From Rhododendron vialii (taxonomy: Eukaryota; Streptophyta; Magnoliopsida; Ericales; Ericaceae), in contig NC_080564.1 in the NCBI RefSeq assembly GCF_030253575.1, positions 3,888,501 through 3,952,500 of the forward strand: 64,000 nucleotides of DNA, read 5' to 3'. Numbering within the stretch: position 1 is the first letter of the stretch; each line of letters begins with the position of its first letter. The position numbers and the translations under genes are program-made. Of the stretch, positions 22,815-35,754 are shown in pieces. The notes below the pieces were generated by a model. That model did no database searches, was not told the DNA's origin, and saw only the letters and a list, made by a program, of their open reading frames with translations.

Positions 22815-24005
22815 TTGCCAACTCAAAGCAGGTTTTAATTATGTTTTCTTTTAGGACTCCTAGCTGTGGCATAGCTCAATGATGACTCCAATCTTACCAG
22901 AACCTTGTACGGCTATTGAGAACTTAAGTTATCATATGCACCTTTTTCAAACAAACGAACAGAGAAAAATGATTTGTTTCGGTACACTGGAGGCTATAAC
23001 CTGAGGAAGGGGATCTTGCTTAAGGCTAAACTCGAACCCTTAATCTTCTAGTGAAGAACTAGGATTCTGATCAACTGAGTTAGTCTCAGTTCGTAAAATT
23101 AACACCGAACCTGGACACCTACACTGGCAAAACATCATGGCATGATAAGCAAGCCATTGGAAAAGGAACTAAAGCAGCATCCTAACCGGCCAACAGTCTC
23201 ACTGTCCTCTCCAGTTCAACGGGTAATAATGGCCGGATTGAATTCCCACTTCGATTCGATAACTAAACCAAATACTAAATAGTCATATCATAAAATCAGT
23301 ACAGGTTCTGTCAACTAATGTGTTACAAACCCACTGCCCTTTATTCACACCCTTAGTATTCACTGCATTGAACTCATTGTCTCAAATCTCAATTCAACAT
23401 CATGACATAGATATTTTGATTAATAAAGCAATATAATGTTGGGGACTTCTACATTACCTCAATAACTAAACAACTGATATCTGCACCTTTAGGAAGCACC
23501 TTTCTTTTTTCATATTCTTTTGGAAGCATCTTTCCTTCGGCCTTTTTTGTGAAAGTGCTTTGATTGCCACTTACCCAAAAAGAGAAACATAAAGTCTAGG
23601 AACAGACCTTTAAAACACAACTTTGTCCAAAATCGTTAGATGCATGTGGATCCATATGCATCTAACGGTTCTGGACACGGTTGTGTCCGAACTTGTGTTT
23701 TAAAGGTGTGTTTGTAGCATGGGGCAGAAAGAGAAAGGGGCTTTAATTCTCACGGCCAAAAGTGAGGCTTGTCCATATGTAAATACAAAGTGGTAAGAAA
23801 TAAAATAAGACGAAAGCCTGTAGGAGTGATGTAACAAAAAGGTTTCATACATACTGTTGGAATAAAAGCAAACAAAAAAAGTTATATGACAACTACCATT
23901 CACAAGGGGGCGGTCGCGTTCAGCTACCATTCATGACAACATAACACATGCACCAACCGCCACCAGCGCCGCCGCCACCATCATTGTGGTGGTCCTCCTC
24001 GCTTC
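22815..24005. repeat. Tandem segmental duplication, unit B
   Basis: This is the second copy of the segment described at 21846-22790, in the same orientation. It is longer, partly because it contains a hairpin MITE at 23595-23719 that unit A lacks. Its end lies only about 55 bases past the C2 gene's stop codon, so the duplicated block includes that gene's 3' flank. Confidence 0.8.
23595..23719. mobile_element. Hairpin MITE, copy 2
   Basis: It is a second, diverged copy of the element at 21024-21156. It shares CCTTTAAAACACAACT, CGTTAGATGCA and its inverse, and ends GTTTTAAAGGTGTGTTTGTAG. It sits inside duplication unit B, while the matching place in unit A has no such insert. Confidence 0.75.
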
Positions 24006-24059
24006 TGTTCTAGGCTTTGAATTGTATGTCTATATGTGGTGAAGAATGCCTCGAATTGT

Positions 24060-25268
24060 TCAATAACGGGGTGTTCCATCCCCGTTGTAGTAAATGCTAC
24101 TAGACATACCGTAAGATTGTTCATATAGATCCCCAGTTGAGGGTGGGGGGTAAACTGCTCCATGCGCCGCATGATGATGGTGGTGGTGGTGGTGATGAAG
24201 TGGTGGTTGTGGTGGTGGAAATGGGTCTGACGATATCCGGGTTAACTCCGGGGGTGGTGGCTGAGGTGGTGGAAATGGGTGCGACGATATCCGGGTCAGC
24301 TCTGGAGGTGGATGAAATGGTGGTGGTGGTGGTGGATACTGAAATTGATGATGATCAAACCGCGAATAACTCATGTAACCTTCCCCCGCCGGCATTGGTA
24401 AATACGGTGGCGGTTCCAAGGACGGATAGTGAATTCCATACGCGGTTGATTCGACGGCCGAGTAGTGGTAAGAAAATTCTTGATCCGCCCGCCCATAAGG
24501 ACTTTGCAAGTGCTGATCATGATCATGATCACTTTGGTGATGGTGGTGGTGGTGTTGGTTTTGGTTTTGCTGTTGCTGCTGGTGGAGGAGGTCACCGTTG
24601 ACATGATTAACAGTACTATAACCGGAAGCAGCAGCAGCAGTAGTATTCTGATCATGATTACTATGGTGGTGGTGGTGGTGGTCGTCGACAGGAGTAACGA
24701 CAGTATAACCATCGATATAGCCATAAGTAGTGGTAGTCGTGGCGGTGGTGGTGGCGGTAGCGGCAGCAGTAGCAGAACCACCAACACCATGAAGTGGGTT
24801 CACAACCTTGTAAGAGAAAGTGATGACTCCGTTAGGCTTCTTCTCATGAGTGCGCACCTCATAGCTCACGAACCGAGCCACGCCGCAGTTCTCGCCGTGC
24901 TCGCCAAGGCCAGTAGCACTATCACAAACCAGATCCGTGAGCGGAACGCGCACTTCCCCGAGAGATTTATCTCCGAAGAACTCGTAGCGCAGGTCGATGT
25001 GCAGGTAGAGGTGGTCGCAGTCCTCGCGGCCGACCGCGTCGAGATCGAACCGCATCTCGTGGTTCCACTCGGGATCCTTGTCTCCCTCCGCATCCGTTTT
25101 GGTTCTCTGCTGCTGCTGCTGGAGAGGGTGGTGGTGCTTGTTGCCGGGAGTGTCGCTGGTGAGGGATACAACCGCGAAGACTTTCAGTTTCTGGAAGAAA
25201 TTGAATGCCTGCAAACCTTTGCAGCCCATCAGTTTGAGCTCCAGAGATCTTCTTGATGATGAACCCAT
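24060..25268 (-). CDS. C2-domain protein, SRC2-like, with His/Pro/Gln-rich tail
   Basis: A single-exon gene of 402 residues. Residues 5 to about 150 form a C2 domain of the SRC2/BAP type (RSLELKLMGCKGLQAFNFF, then DKDPEWNHEMRFDL, then GEVRVPLTDLV). C2 domains bind membranes, often with calcium; SRC2-type proteins act at membranes in cold, defence or trafficking responses. The domain has a His/Gln insert (HHHPLQQQQQ). The long tail is low-complexity: Ala/Thr runs, several His runs, Gln runs, Pro runs, and a near-perfect duplicated segment around PPELTRISSHPFPPPQPP. It ends SIYYNGDGTPRY. The frame is open upstream to a TTG at 25278-25280, but the first ATG is 25266-25268, giving MGSSSRRSLE. The tail's role is unknown. 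Confidence 0.88.
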   Translation of the reverse strand: MGSSSRRSLELKLMGCKGLQAFNFFQKLKVFAVVSLTSDTPGNKHHHPLQQQQQRTKTDAEGDKDPEWNHEMRFDLDAVGREDCDHLYLHIDLRYEFFGDKSLGEVRVPLTDLVCDSATGLGEHGENCGVARFVSYEVRTHEKKPNGVITFSYKVVNPLHGVGGSATAAATATTTATTTTTYGYIDGYTVVTPVDDHHHHHHSNHDQNTTAAAASGYSTVNHVNGDLLHQQQQQNQNQHHHHHHQSDHDHDQHLQSPYGRADQEFSYHYSAVESTAYGIHYPSLEPPPYLPMPAGEGYMSYSRFDHHQFQYPPPPPPFHPPPELTRISSHPFPPPQPPPPELTRISSDPFPPPQPPLHHHHHHHHHAAHGAVYPPPSTGDLYEQSYGMSSSIYYNGDGTPRY

Positions 25269-25299
25269 CGGATTTCTCAATCCAACTAAATCGGTACCC

Positions 25300-27363
25300 T
25301 TTTGACTTTTGAAGAAAGCAAACCAAACCCAATCAAGAAAAGTGATGAAAAAATACTGTTTAGATTAGAAAGAAGCTGGAAGTATCCTTTGACTATTTGG
25401 TGAAGGTATGTTATATGGTAAGCAACAAAACGAGTAAGCAAAACGAGTTTGGAAATTCTATGGTGCAGACCGCATTACAAAGACCGTCAGGCGGTTGATT
25501 TGGCTGTTCATTTTGATGCCGATAACTCGAATTTAATTTGAACTTCCATTGATCCGAGCCGTTCATTTCTCGATTAATATCCGAGCTGTCCATCAGTCGC
25601 CCTACAGTAATTAAGCCCGCCCTACATGATCCCATTGTATTCTATCCACATTTCCAGGAACTATCTCCTGCTTGCTTAACTAGGAAGATAAATATAATAA
25701 CTTCCCGCGTCAATCCTATGTGACCAATCCCGATTTAACACGGTTCCATTTTAATGGTTCAAATTTCCCGACCTGTCGAGCCTCTATACGACATTTCTGC
25801 AAAATATTTCATTTTTTTGATCGAAAGCAATACTTGTCTGAAAAATTCTGAGAATGGTAATTCTTTGAATTTTGACCGCCTCTTCAGAGAAATATGTTCA
25901 ACCTAAGAATCATCGAATGTTTGACGAATAATATTATTTTTTTGTATGCAACGTGTATACAAAGAATTACAAGATGAACTATTCAAATCATCAAGATGGA
26001 GTTGTTGTGATTCCAATTCACAGCACATCGAGAGGATCTTGATTCAAACTAGCTGAATTATTTGTTAGGCAAAGCTCAAAGTAAGCAATGAAGAATCAAT
26101 TTCGGCTCCCCCAATTGAATTTTTAAATAAATACTAAAAAAACTAGGCTTTGGCTCATTTCACATTTCTTCCACAGAATATAAACCCCAAAAAAGCTCTA
26201 ATACACACCCCGTATAACTGAATATGTTATGCCTATTTTGCACAAATATTATGCTTCTAAGTGATAAATATTATGCCTCTAAATGGTAAATGTTATATCT
26301 CTCAATGCGTAATGGTGCATACGGTATGCAACGTTGCACCTATCTAGTAAAATATTGCGCGAATGTTACGCTTATTGATAAAATGTTACACCTCTCAGTG
26401 GTAAATGTTATGAGTGCATATCGTACACTAGGTGTGTACCTTAGCCGTTCCCAACCCAACATTGGCACAGTGCAATAGAATTTGTCCGGCTAACGTAACA
26501 AGAATATTTCAACTAGACAGTGATATTTATCATCAATATTTTTTTATATACTTAAATCTTGCCATGACTCAACATTTTAAATAAGAGACTTCATGGGATA
26601 GAAAAATAATTCCTCCCAGTATCTGTAAGTATCACTTCTCCTTCATCACTCCAAATCATACCCGAAAATCGACTGCACAGAGTAGGCCATTGTACAGGCA
26701 TGGGACTTAAAATGGCCAAGTGAATAAAGTCTATAACTGCAAGTAATAACAGCAGCACCAGCTATACTTCAGGTATACAAAAACTTGAGACATGAGAACA
26801 CCTGCCATAAGCCATAAAAATGAAACGGAACCGTAAAAGTACTTGAGATTGTTGCACCATTTTCTCGGCTTTTGAAGGTGACAGATGGTCTAATATGAAA
26901 AAGAATCAGAGAAACCAACTAGGCAACTACTACGGATAAACAAGTAATCTCAATACTACTATATCATCTTCATTTTCTCCTTCACTTCCCCAGCGATGGC
27001 AGACCCAACACAGAGACATTGATTCAATTGAATTTGCTATTACAAGTTTACAACATAAGTGAGGAAAAACAATGAAATCACCAATCAGAAAGCGAACGGG
27101 CCAATTTGCAACGAGTATCAAAATACGAAGGTAAGGAAAGAAAGAATTGAAGAAAGAGAAGCATCATATGGTTTCTTTTTTGATTAAGTGAGCTAGGTGT
27201 ACAACAGCCTGGTACATCGAATACTTTCCAAATTACAATAATATACACAACTAGATACATTACAAAAGAAAGGGCAAGATATTCTAAATGCTCATTATAC
27301 GTAGTGAACAACAAGAATCATTTGCCGTAATCAGAAGCAAAATTTCATACGTGTTACCTAGAC
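25300..27363. other. Spacer between the C2 and NIPA genes
   Basis: No exon series is seen. It holds the presumed C2 promoter at the left, an inverted-repeat element with inner repeats at 26201-26440, and the 3' flank of the NIPA gene at the right. Confidence 0.45.
26201..26440. mobile_element. MITE-like element with inner degenerate repeats
   Basis: The ends TACACACC (left) and GGTGTGTA (right) are inverted. Between them a loose unit of about 22 bases, of the form AAATGTTATGCCTCTAAGTGGT, recurs some seven times with variation. No coding sequence is present. Confidence 0.45.
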
Positions 27364-30300
27364 CTAATGAATGCTTGGGGTGAGCATTGAAGTTGTCTCC
27401 AGCATTTTTTCTGTGTCCTCATCCCCAGGGATCTGAGTCCAACCAGAGCTTCTTAAGGAGTACTTAGTCCGATCAAAACCGGTTCCTCTAAAACCTGTCA
27501 TCTTAGATGAAACCATGGGCATCACCAGAACTGAAGATGCATGAAGTGAGTTTTCTCCCAAACCCAAGGATAATGAGCAAGCAGCCTGTATGGAAAACCA
27601 AGTTACCAGCAGTAAGTACAAATTAAAACAAGTTTTCCATCCAGAAAGGGGATTCAACAGGCTAGTCAGAACCTTCGCCTTGACTACAACTTCAGCAGCC
27701 TTCACCCGCATTGCTTGCACAAGTGATCTAATGTCTTTAATTTGGGTATCTTCAGAGGACACAACCAGCCTGGAAAAAATATTTGAGTAATTTAAGTGAC
27801 AATGGAGATCCAATTTTGATTGGAACAAAAAGTAGGAAATGTGATTTCAGAATTCATGCGTTTGATAGGAGTCATAGGACAACAATAGGAAATTAGGAAG
27901 AGATTTTAAATGACTATTCAATGTGGAATCTCATTCCCTAACGAGGTTGGAATTTGATCCCCATCCTCTCCTACAGTAATCTTGGATTCTAGCCTCAAAT
28001 TCATAAAAAAAGGAAAAGTTTTATGCTATTAAATTTCCCACAAATATGTTTCCTAAGTAACCAAAACCATTGAGTCACATTACCTATGGAATTAGATTCC
28101 TCCTGGATATTTGATTCCTAGTAACCCGATTATCATCCCACTCAAGATTAAAGATGTTGAAAATATCCCAAGGATTCCTTGAGTCGGAGTCCTTGATTCA
28201 AGGGTCAGTTAAGTTAGGTTTTGTAGAGTTGATCATCTTAGAGGGGATATGCATCGGAGAGTGGAAAAACTTTTATACAGTGGGTTGAAACCTTTTTTTT
28301 TTGGTTTCTACTCATTATACTTATCTTTTTAGGTTACAGAAGCTGACAGTGGGTTGAAACCTAAACCTCTAAAAATTAGCCTGAAACTTGAATCTTCAGT
28401 TAAATATAAAAATGTACTGCACCTGTCTACATCAGTTGAAATGCTTGAAGATGCCACAGAAACTAAAGCACTATCCTTAACTTCACCTCCTGAAAAATTC
28501 CAATTTAGTTTCTATCGTCGTCCTCAGCTGCATTAGACAGAAGAACATGACCCACAACTATACCTTTTGCCTCATCTGGTGCCAGCAGAGAAATGCCTAT
28601 GAATACAAAAATCATTCCTACGATGAACATTGTTGTCCTCAGAGCACCAAATACCTGCTAAAGTAACTGCCAATAAGCTTGCTGACATGCATATGTATTC
28701 AAGAGAAGCATGGCTGAATATTGCAAGATATCTCAATGGTGACTCCATGATGAATATGCATATGGTGACAGAATAAGCTAAACCAGGTTAAACATTGAGT
28801 AGGCATCAAAGCTGCAAGACTTGCGTGTGTATTGGATGAATGGACTCCAACACCATTGCCATTTTCTAGGCACATATGGAAAATCCTCTTGGATCTTCAC
28901 TACTGCTCATAGCTTTTGAATCAGTACTCAAAACTTTCCTCCAAATGCATGCAGAGAAACTGCGCAAGACATTCAACCTCAAGTTGCGACGTGACAGCTA
29001 TGTTGGCCAAAACTCACTCAATCGAAAGAACACTGGCCCATTATGTCAAGAAGATGATTTGATCTGCTGTGGCTCAATCTCAAACCAAAACTGATCTCAC
29101 CAGATTTGTTTCTGGTCCTTTTACCCAGAATTGAACTAATGCAATAGTGTAGGCTAGTTCATTTCTCAGGTTTAATGTGAAAAAGGAAACTACCCTCCTT
29201 AGATGGGTACAATGATGCAATAAAGGAAGAATATTTTATAAGCAGGCACTGTTAATGCCCACTTCATGCAATCAATCGATTGTAAACTAGACAAACACCG
29301 ATTTCCAATGTGAAGAGGGACCTGGTATTCTTGAAAGTATACAAATCCTGTACAAATGGAGAAAAAAGTCCAAGCAATCTGGAACATAGGAACAATAAGT
29401 ATTGCATCAAAGAGTGATAATCCTTCATTCAACCTTGCCATCTGCAGTTTTAACAAACACATTGAGAACAAAATCAGAAATTGTCAAAGCTCACTGTTTA
29501 CACATACTTGTGCTATTACGTAACAAAAAAGTAAACCTAAAAAGAGCAAGCATGACATGCATGTGATGATTACCCAAAAACCAGCCGTACTAAGAAACAA
29601 TAGAAGCATAGAGTATGTGAACCAGCTGTGCAGCTGATAGCTGCTAGACATGGACAACCTTAGCAGGTTAGAGCTGCAAATCAAGGTTTTGAATGTCAGA
29701 ATGATAATGTAGACATTTAGACCATCCAAGATGGCAATAAGGATGAAAGCTTCAGCTTACAGGGATTTAGCAAACAACACTGAGCATGATCCCACCGCAC
29801 CAGATACAATGGCATAGGAAAAAGGAAGCAACATGCGCCAGTACGGCTTAAGGTCATGTCCAGGTACTGCCAGCAGCATTTCTCCTCTCCTGCATTTCAA
29901 ATTTTGATTGTGCTGATAATTGAGATTGTGGCTTGGTGATTTTATTTATGGCAACCAAAAAAACCCCCGAGTTTGACCCTTGTAACCAGATAAACCCAGG
30001 TTTTCACTATTTTCAAATTGACCTAAACATGTAAATTGGTCTCAACTTTGAACTGTCCATCCATCTCCTTTTAAAGGGACTAATGGGACTAATGGAGAGC
30101 GGTAAATTTGTGTTTTTATCACCTGCCTCATTTCAAAAGCCACAATCACGGTGGGCCGGTGGCAGCTGCCTCCCCAGCCACCCAATCTCTCATTTCCCTC
30201 TCACTTAGTTTCCTTCTTTCTTCCCTTTTCATTTCTCTCTCATCTATTCTCTTTCCCTCTCACATATCACAGCACACTCCAAGCAAAATTTGAATCACCA

Positions 30301-33300
30301 CAAAGCAACGCAACCTCTAAACACTCCATCACAATCATTTTTCTCTCGCCAACACCCCAAGTTGCAAAGACACAGTTGCACAATTGACAGACACAAGGTG
30401 CACCCTCCACCCACCCCCAAATTGCCACTACCAATCCAACATCTTTTGGCACCATTGCCAAATACCCAACTCCGTTGCGGAATGCAGATAATCCAACATG
30501 TTCTGGTGTTCAATTCCGGATTGGGGTGTTCGAATACATAGTACCGCCGGTGAATTTTGGCTATTGGGAATTGGTGTCTGATCTAGGACAGGTGTTCCAA
30601 CTGAAGGCCAGGGAATATGAAAAAAGGGATGCCAGATTGTGAAGGTCCTGGAGGGCATCTGATTACCACAGGCGACAGATAGTGAAGGTGAGCGACGGTT
30701 GCTGGGATAAGTCAGGAAGGGGTGGCAGGGGCCGGGAAAGGTGACAAGAGTGACAAGCGCCAAAGAGAGGGAAAGGGGGAGGCGTGAGGGAGGAGGGGGA
30801 GTGTTGGTTGTGGGGCTAAATGAGAGAGATAGGATGAGAGGTTTTGTTATCCTGTGTCATTAAGTGCATGGTTGGATCATTTTTGGGTGATTCTTATATA
30901 TTGTAGGGATCTTCAAAAGATTGGTGCTGACCTGGTCTCCTTAAGTCCAGAGTTGGAATTGACATCAATATGGGGCTTTGCCCCGAGTTTAATTAGGACC
31001 CTGCTAGTTGACGTTGGGATTCATCCTCTGGATTAGTGAGTCCATTGGGCCAGATACTGAGTTACCAAAAAGATATTTCAAAGAACAAAGAAACCGCTGC
31101 CTGTACTTTAGAATCTTTCTCACATTAACCAGTTTAATAGAATGGAACGAAGGGTAGGAAATAATGACATCAAATTGTAACATTAAGGGACTAACCAAAT
31201 CAGAAAAATCAGGCATAGACTTATTACGAGAATCAAACCCTAGGTTTATAAGCGCACGTTCAGCTAGATATTACCCTACAAACAACAGATAAAAGAGTCT
31301 TCACCTGTACACAGAGTGATGCAGTGCAACAACCAACACCAAAATGAGACAGTAAAGAAGGAACATAATGTTGCTGTACTTTTCTGCCAACTGCTCTGGT
31401 GTGTAAACTGTCAAGAGAAAAAGATGAAAGCAATTCATGATAAAGTTTTTTCGGGATCACGGTGAGAGAAGGTGACATTTCCCGAAACTTTGCGGGTAGA
31501 TTATCCTGCTAATTTAAGACAGTTCTTTTTGTCCAACTTTCTGAATCAATTATATGATGATACAATCCTCATAACCATTTTATCAACTTCCACCACAAGA
31601 CCACATCTTATGCTAATGTCGTAAATGCATTAAGAACCCTCAGTATAAGACTAGTTAATGGTATTTCACTGACCAATATGGCCTAAAAAGTGAACTTTGG
31701 CACAAGTCACATGCAGGAGAGACATACCAGGCGATTGGTGGTTTCCAAAAGAAACAAGAAAAATGTTCCCAAGAACGATGAATGCTGTCGCAACCAGTAC
31801 CCTGTAAAATAAGCAATGTTTCTTTATAGAAAAATTCAGCAAGAGAAATGGTAAACAAAGTTACCACCCCCGTCATGAATCTTAAAACCATGGCCTCACT
31901 TAACATCATAATATAACATACTTGATGGTCACTGTTTTACTCAAAACAAAGTATGCAAATGCGATGTTGGACACAAATTGAACAGATCCCAGGGCTGCAA
32001 GAAGTGACTGCAAAAGCAGAAGATAAAACATAGTTCGAGAGAAAGAGAGAGAGACTGTGATTGCTGATGATTGTAACCAGCAAAGCATGTACTTGTCGTA
32101 TAATGAAAACACAAAATGAAAATTGTTTTCATCTATTTTGTACTTACCTGAGCAGCATATCCAAATGAAACAAAATTAAGGCAATTTCCAACGGCAAAAA
32201 ATAGTATACCTGCATGCAAAAGTTATACAATTGGGGAATGCAAAAGTTATACAATTGGGTCACGATAGATGAAGTTGGGTAGAAGTCTGCACTTGGAAGG
32301 AAACAAGCATCAAAACAATGAAATTTACCAACTCTCCAAGTCTGGAAGTGTATAATGGGCTTCATTACAATCTTTCCATTTGTACCGTCACCGCCTAGCA
32401 CGGAATGTCTTTCTCGCTGGGAAAAAGATAGTTACTCATAACAGCTGTGCAATAAAGAGTAAAGCCAAACAGCAACGCAGTAACAAATGTCATAGGGTAC
32501 TGGGAAAAAACCAAAAAAATGCTTGCATTCCCAAGGTAAATTTGTATTCCATATTGTTCACGTGGCAGTTAATGTAGAAAATTCACTGGTCAGCAACATG
32601 GAAATCTAAATGTTCACACACACACACACACACACACACAGAGCGAGCGTGGATGCGTTCAGAGACCCATGTTAAAAATCGATAGTCCTTGAACACTCCT
32701 AAAAGGGTGTCCGACAGTTCTTTAACGGACCTTAATTGAATATCAGGAAAATTACTGACACTTGACAAACCCTTCGATAACACTTCTTGTACCCTCCAAA
32801 CATGGTCTACCCATTGAACAATATCAAATTAACAATGTTATACACACTTCTGAGCAGAACTTTTGCAATTCAAAAAAAATTGCGAAACATTTAGAAGACG
32901 AATACGCCATGCGTATGACGAATTCTGCAATTATTTTGCACTTCTAGAATGCAATACTTGCGTGACCAGTACATTATTGTCCAAGTAACAAGTACATGAC
33001 TTCTAACTTTAATTGGTGTTGTGTTGCATATTTTTCACTACCTTTCATGGATTATTTATATGACTAACATGCAGAAGAGTTACGCTAATTCAGTGTTTCA
33101 AGTGTCTAAACATGATTCGTACATTTTTTGAAAACCAATGTGTTGCAGTGCCCGGGCAATGTCATGTGCCCTGTGCCCATGCCAATTATATCCCACATGC
33201 TTGGACTAGGGAGAAGATGATGGGGTAGAGGAGCGAGAAGTACCTCGTCATGACCCAATTTGAGGAGGTTGGTCCCAAAATTGATGGCAATACTTCCAAA

Positions 33301-33336
33301 AAGGTTGATAAAGGCTCCAATTATCCACTCTCCCAT
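27364..33336 (-). CDS. NIPA-family magnesium transporter (NIPA9-like)
   Basis: Thirteen coding exons join in phase: complement(27364..27585, 27673..27769, 28423..28489, 28564..28654, 29322..29441, 29574..29673, 29761..29889, 31305..31407, 31728..31801, 31922..32007, 32148..32209, 32329..32416, 33244..33336), 443 residues. NIPA (DUF803) proteins are multi-pass carriers in the drug/metabolite transporter superfamily thought to move Mg2+. The N-terminus MGEWIIGAFINLFGSIAINF is the first membrane helix. Further helices include the FAVGNCLNFVSFGYAAQ and AALGSVQFVSNIAFAYFVL segments, ATAFIVLGNIFLVSFGNHQ, AIVSGAVGSCSVLFAKSL, FTYSMLLLFLSTAGFW and FQIAWTFFSICTGFVYFQE. The last 110 residues are a soluble tail. 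By my recollection the closest Arabidopsis match is AT3G26670. A leader exon ending at 34371 is plausible, with no ATG in it. Confidence 0.93.
32617..32641. repeat. (CA)n microsatellite in NIPA intron 1
   Basis: A perfect CA run of about 24 bases lies in the first intron between exons at 33244-33336 and 32329-32416. Confidence 0.8.
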
Positions 33337-35754
33337 GGAAGAAAAATGTCAATTAACCGCCTCTAATTGTTGTTTAAGATACGATGATACTCTCCTTGTG
33401 ATTTACTGGTTCTGGCAGAATAAATTTTGAGAGAAGAAACCAATAGTACAATGGCAACAAGTCTAGCATCCGTCACGAACGCCTAAAGGCCGCCTTCGAG
33501 CAAACATTTGCATCTAATTTTATGAAAATTGCAAATTACCTGCAAGCTACAATATCAGCATCAGAAGTGATGCAAAATTCAATGCTACAAATGGAAGAGA
33601 AAAGGGAAGTTCCAAAATCATCAACCACAAATCTCCCAAGCAGAATGCAACAGATCAAAGACAATAATAGTAATTTCTTGATCTACGGGTAACATAACGG
33701 TACATTGCAGCTGAAAGTCAGGTTAAATTAATTGCCATACTTGACAACACAAACAATTATGGGATGAATAGGGGTCTTGACCTTAGTCACATAATCCTTC
33801 AGTGTGACCCTCCGCTCCTGCTCTCAGTCCCCACTCTCACTAACTTTAGTAACTTGAAATGTTTTTGAAAGACACTTTTACACTTGCCCTCGCACTCCAG
33901 CATGTGCGCGCATTATGTGACTTAGGTCTTGACTACAATTCTTTGAGAGAATCACTTCATATAAACTAGGAAATAAGTTCAACTACTTAATAAAAGAGAC
34001 ATTTATCGTTTGCCGAGCAAAAAATAAATAAATGAGGCATATCGAGTTAATTTATTTCTGGACTAGTGAAATATCTATCCAGCAGGTGTACTAACAAAAT
34101 ACAAAATAGGGCAGATATGATGAATTGGAATGCAACAACATCAATGGGTTTCTGTAGGTGATGTAACCAAAATCAAACTAATGATCCATCCACCGGCACA
34201 AAAACCATGTAAAATGGAAACCTAATCACCACAATTCTAACACCATGAATTCATTCAGGTAAAAAAATGAAGTCAAAACACTTCAGATCCTGATCTGTCC
34301 CGTCCCCAGTATTTAACCAAAATAAAAGCGGAAAAAAGCAATTAAAATCGATTCCAACAAAGAGAAAAACCTCTGCTTCCGGATGTCAAGATGGACGATG
34401 AACAGAGAACACAGAATGGCCTCCTGAATCCGAACGATATCGCGAAGATTTTGACGGGGGGTGAAAAGCGCGACTTTGAATACTCGGATGGAGAAATGTG
34501 GCGTGAAAAGGATATTCGATCGGCCTGGTGAAGTCTGACGGCTGAAAGAAGGAAGAAAATTCGCTTTGGGCGTGGGTTAATTAGAAATTAATTAACCAAA
34601 GTTAAAAGTGTATTAAGTATCCAATCAAAAAATAATTAATTAGATCTTGAGATTAATCTGAACTTGATGAGTACTATTGGGTTCAGGATAAAGTATGGTT
34701 TGACCCTAATCTGCCGGAGAGACAACGCTAGTCACGGGAAATTACTCATTGTTCCGAGAGCATTGTCACGCGGTGCTTTACGGGTCTTCTCCGTTGTAGT
34801 CGCACGCTTGATAATGAAATTTGCACTGATAAAATATTGAGTTATTATGTGACGGTGCTACAGAGACACTGAATAATCGCTACGGGAATTATCAATCAAA
34901 ATGGGAGGTCGTTATCGTTGATCACTATGTTTTGATTTTCAATACAAACAATAAATTATGATGGAGCCTAACTATGGGTATTTATTTTACTTCAATTTGT
35001 GCGGGATTCATTTCAGAAATCCACATTGATGATCGAAAGCCATTTGATATGACTTAAAAATTATTTTAAGGGTTAATGCAAAAAAATCATCTCCTTCAGA
35101 TATTGATTCAAAAAAAATCGTTGATTCTTCTTGTGAAGCCAAATTAAATTTATCATGATCTTATTTGTTATTTCAAGCCATTTATTTTCTAAGTCTTAGG
35201 CTCTGTTCCGGAACTGAAAATAAGTCTTTATTTTTTAAGAAGGCAATTTCAAGTTCAAAAATTATAGATTTATTGAAATATAAAAATATGCAATATGGAT
35301 CTTGTTTGGAAGATCTCGATGAGATCTTTTATACGATGCAAAAAAAATTTAAAATTTATTTTTTATTTACTTTATTTTTTAGTTTGAAAATGTGAAATAA
35401 GCTGCTTATTTATCATCCTGTAAAATAATGTTAAATAACCTCATCGGTGTGCATATCATGAGAAAAAATTAATGGTAATGTTTGTTATACTTACATTTTA
35501 TCTTATTGCATTAATTTTTATTTATTTTTTTATCCGGATGAAGTTACCAAAGTATACCTCACATGTCACACATGAATAGTGTTTCAGTATTAACAAATGT
35601 TCTTAGCTTGTTTTTGGCAGATATTAATTATCAAAATATGTCCTGGACCGTCATTTTCCCTAGTGTTTTTTTTTGTCATTTCACATGAATAAAAATAAGA
35701 AAATGAATGCAAAACTATAAAAGGAGTTTGAAAAATCATTCTCCACATAAACCC

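Noticed and set aside
24137-25256. Long plus-strand open frames opposite the C2 gene
   Set aside because: They are Val/Gly/Leu-rich mirror readings of the CAC/CAT-rich C2 coding sequence, with no domain and no start context.
30428-30763. 111-codon frame in a NIPA intron
   Set aside because: It lies between well-defined NIPA exons and shows no domain; it is probably part of an insertion in that 1.4-kb intron, whose ends I could not define.
29930-31060. A full transposon inside the NIPA intron between the exons at 29761-29889 and 31305-31407
   Set aside because: Weak inverted similarity (TCAACTTTGAACT with CCAACTCTGGACT) is suggestive, but no clear ends or target duplication were found.
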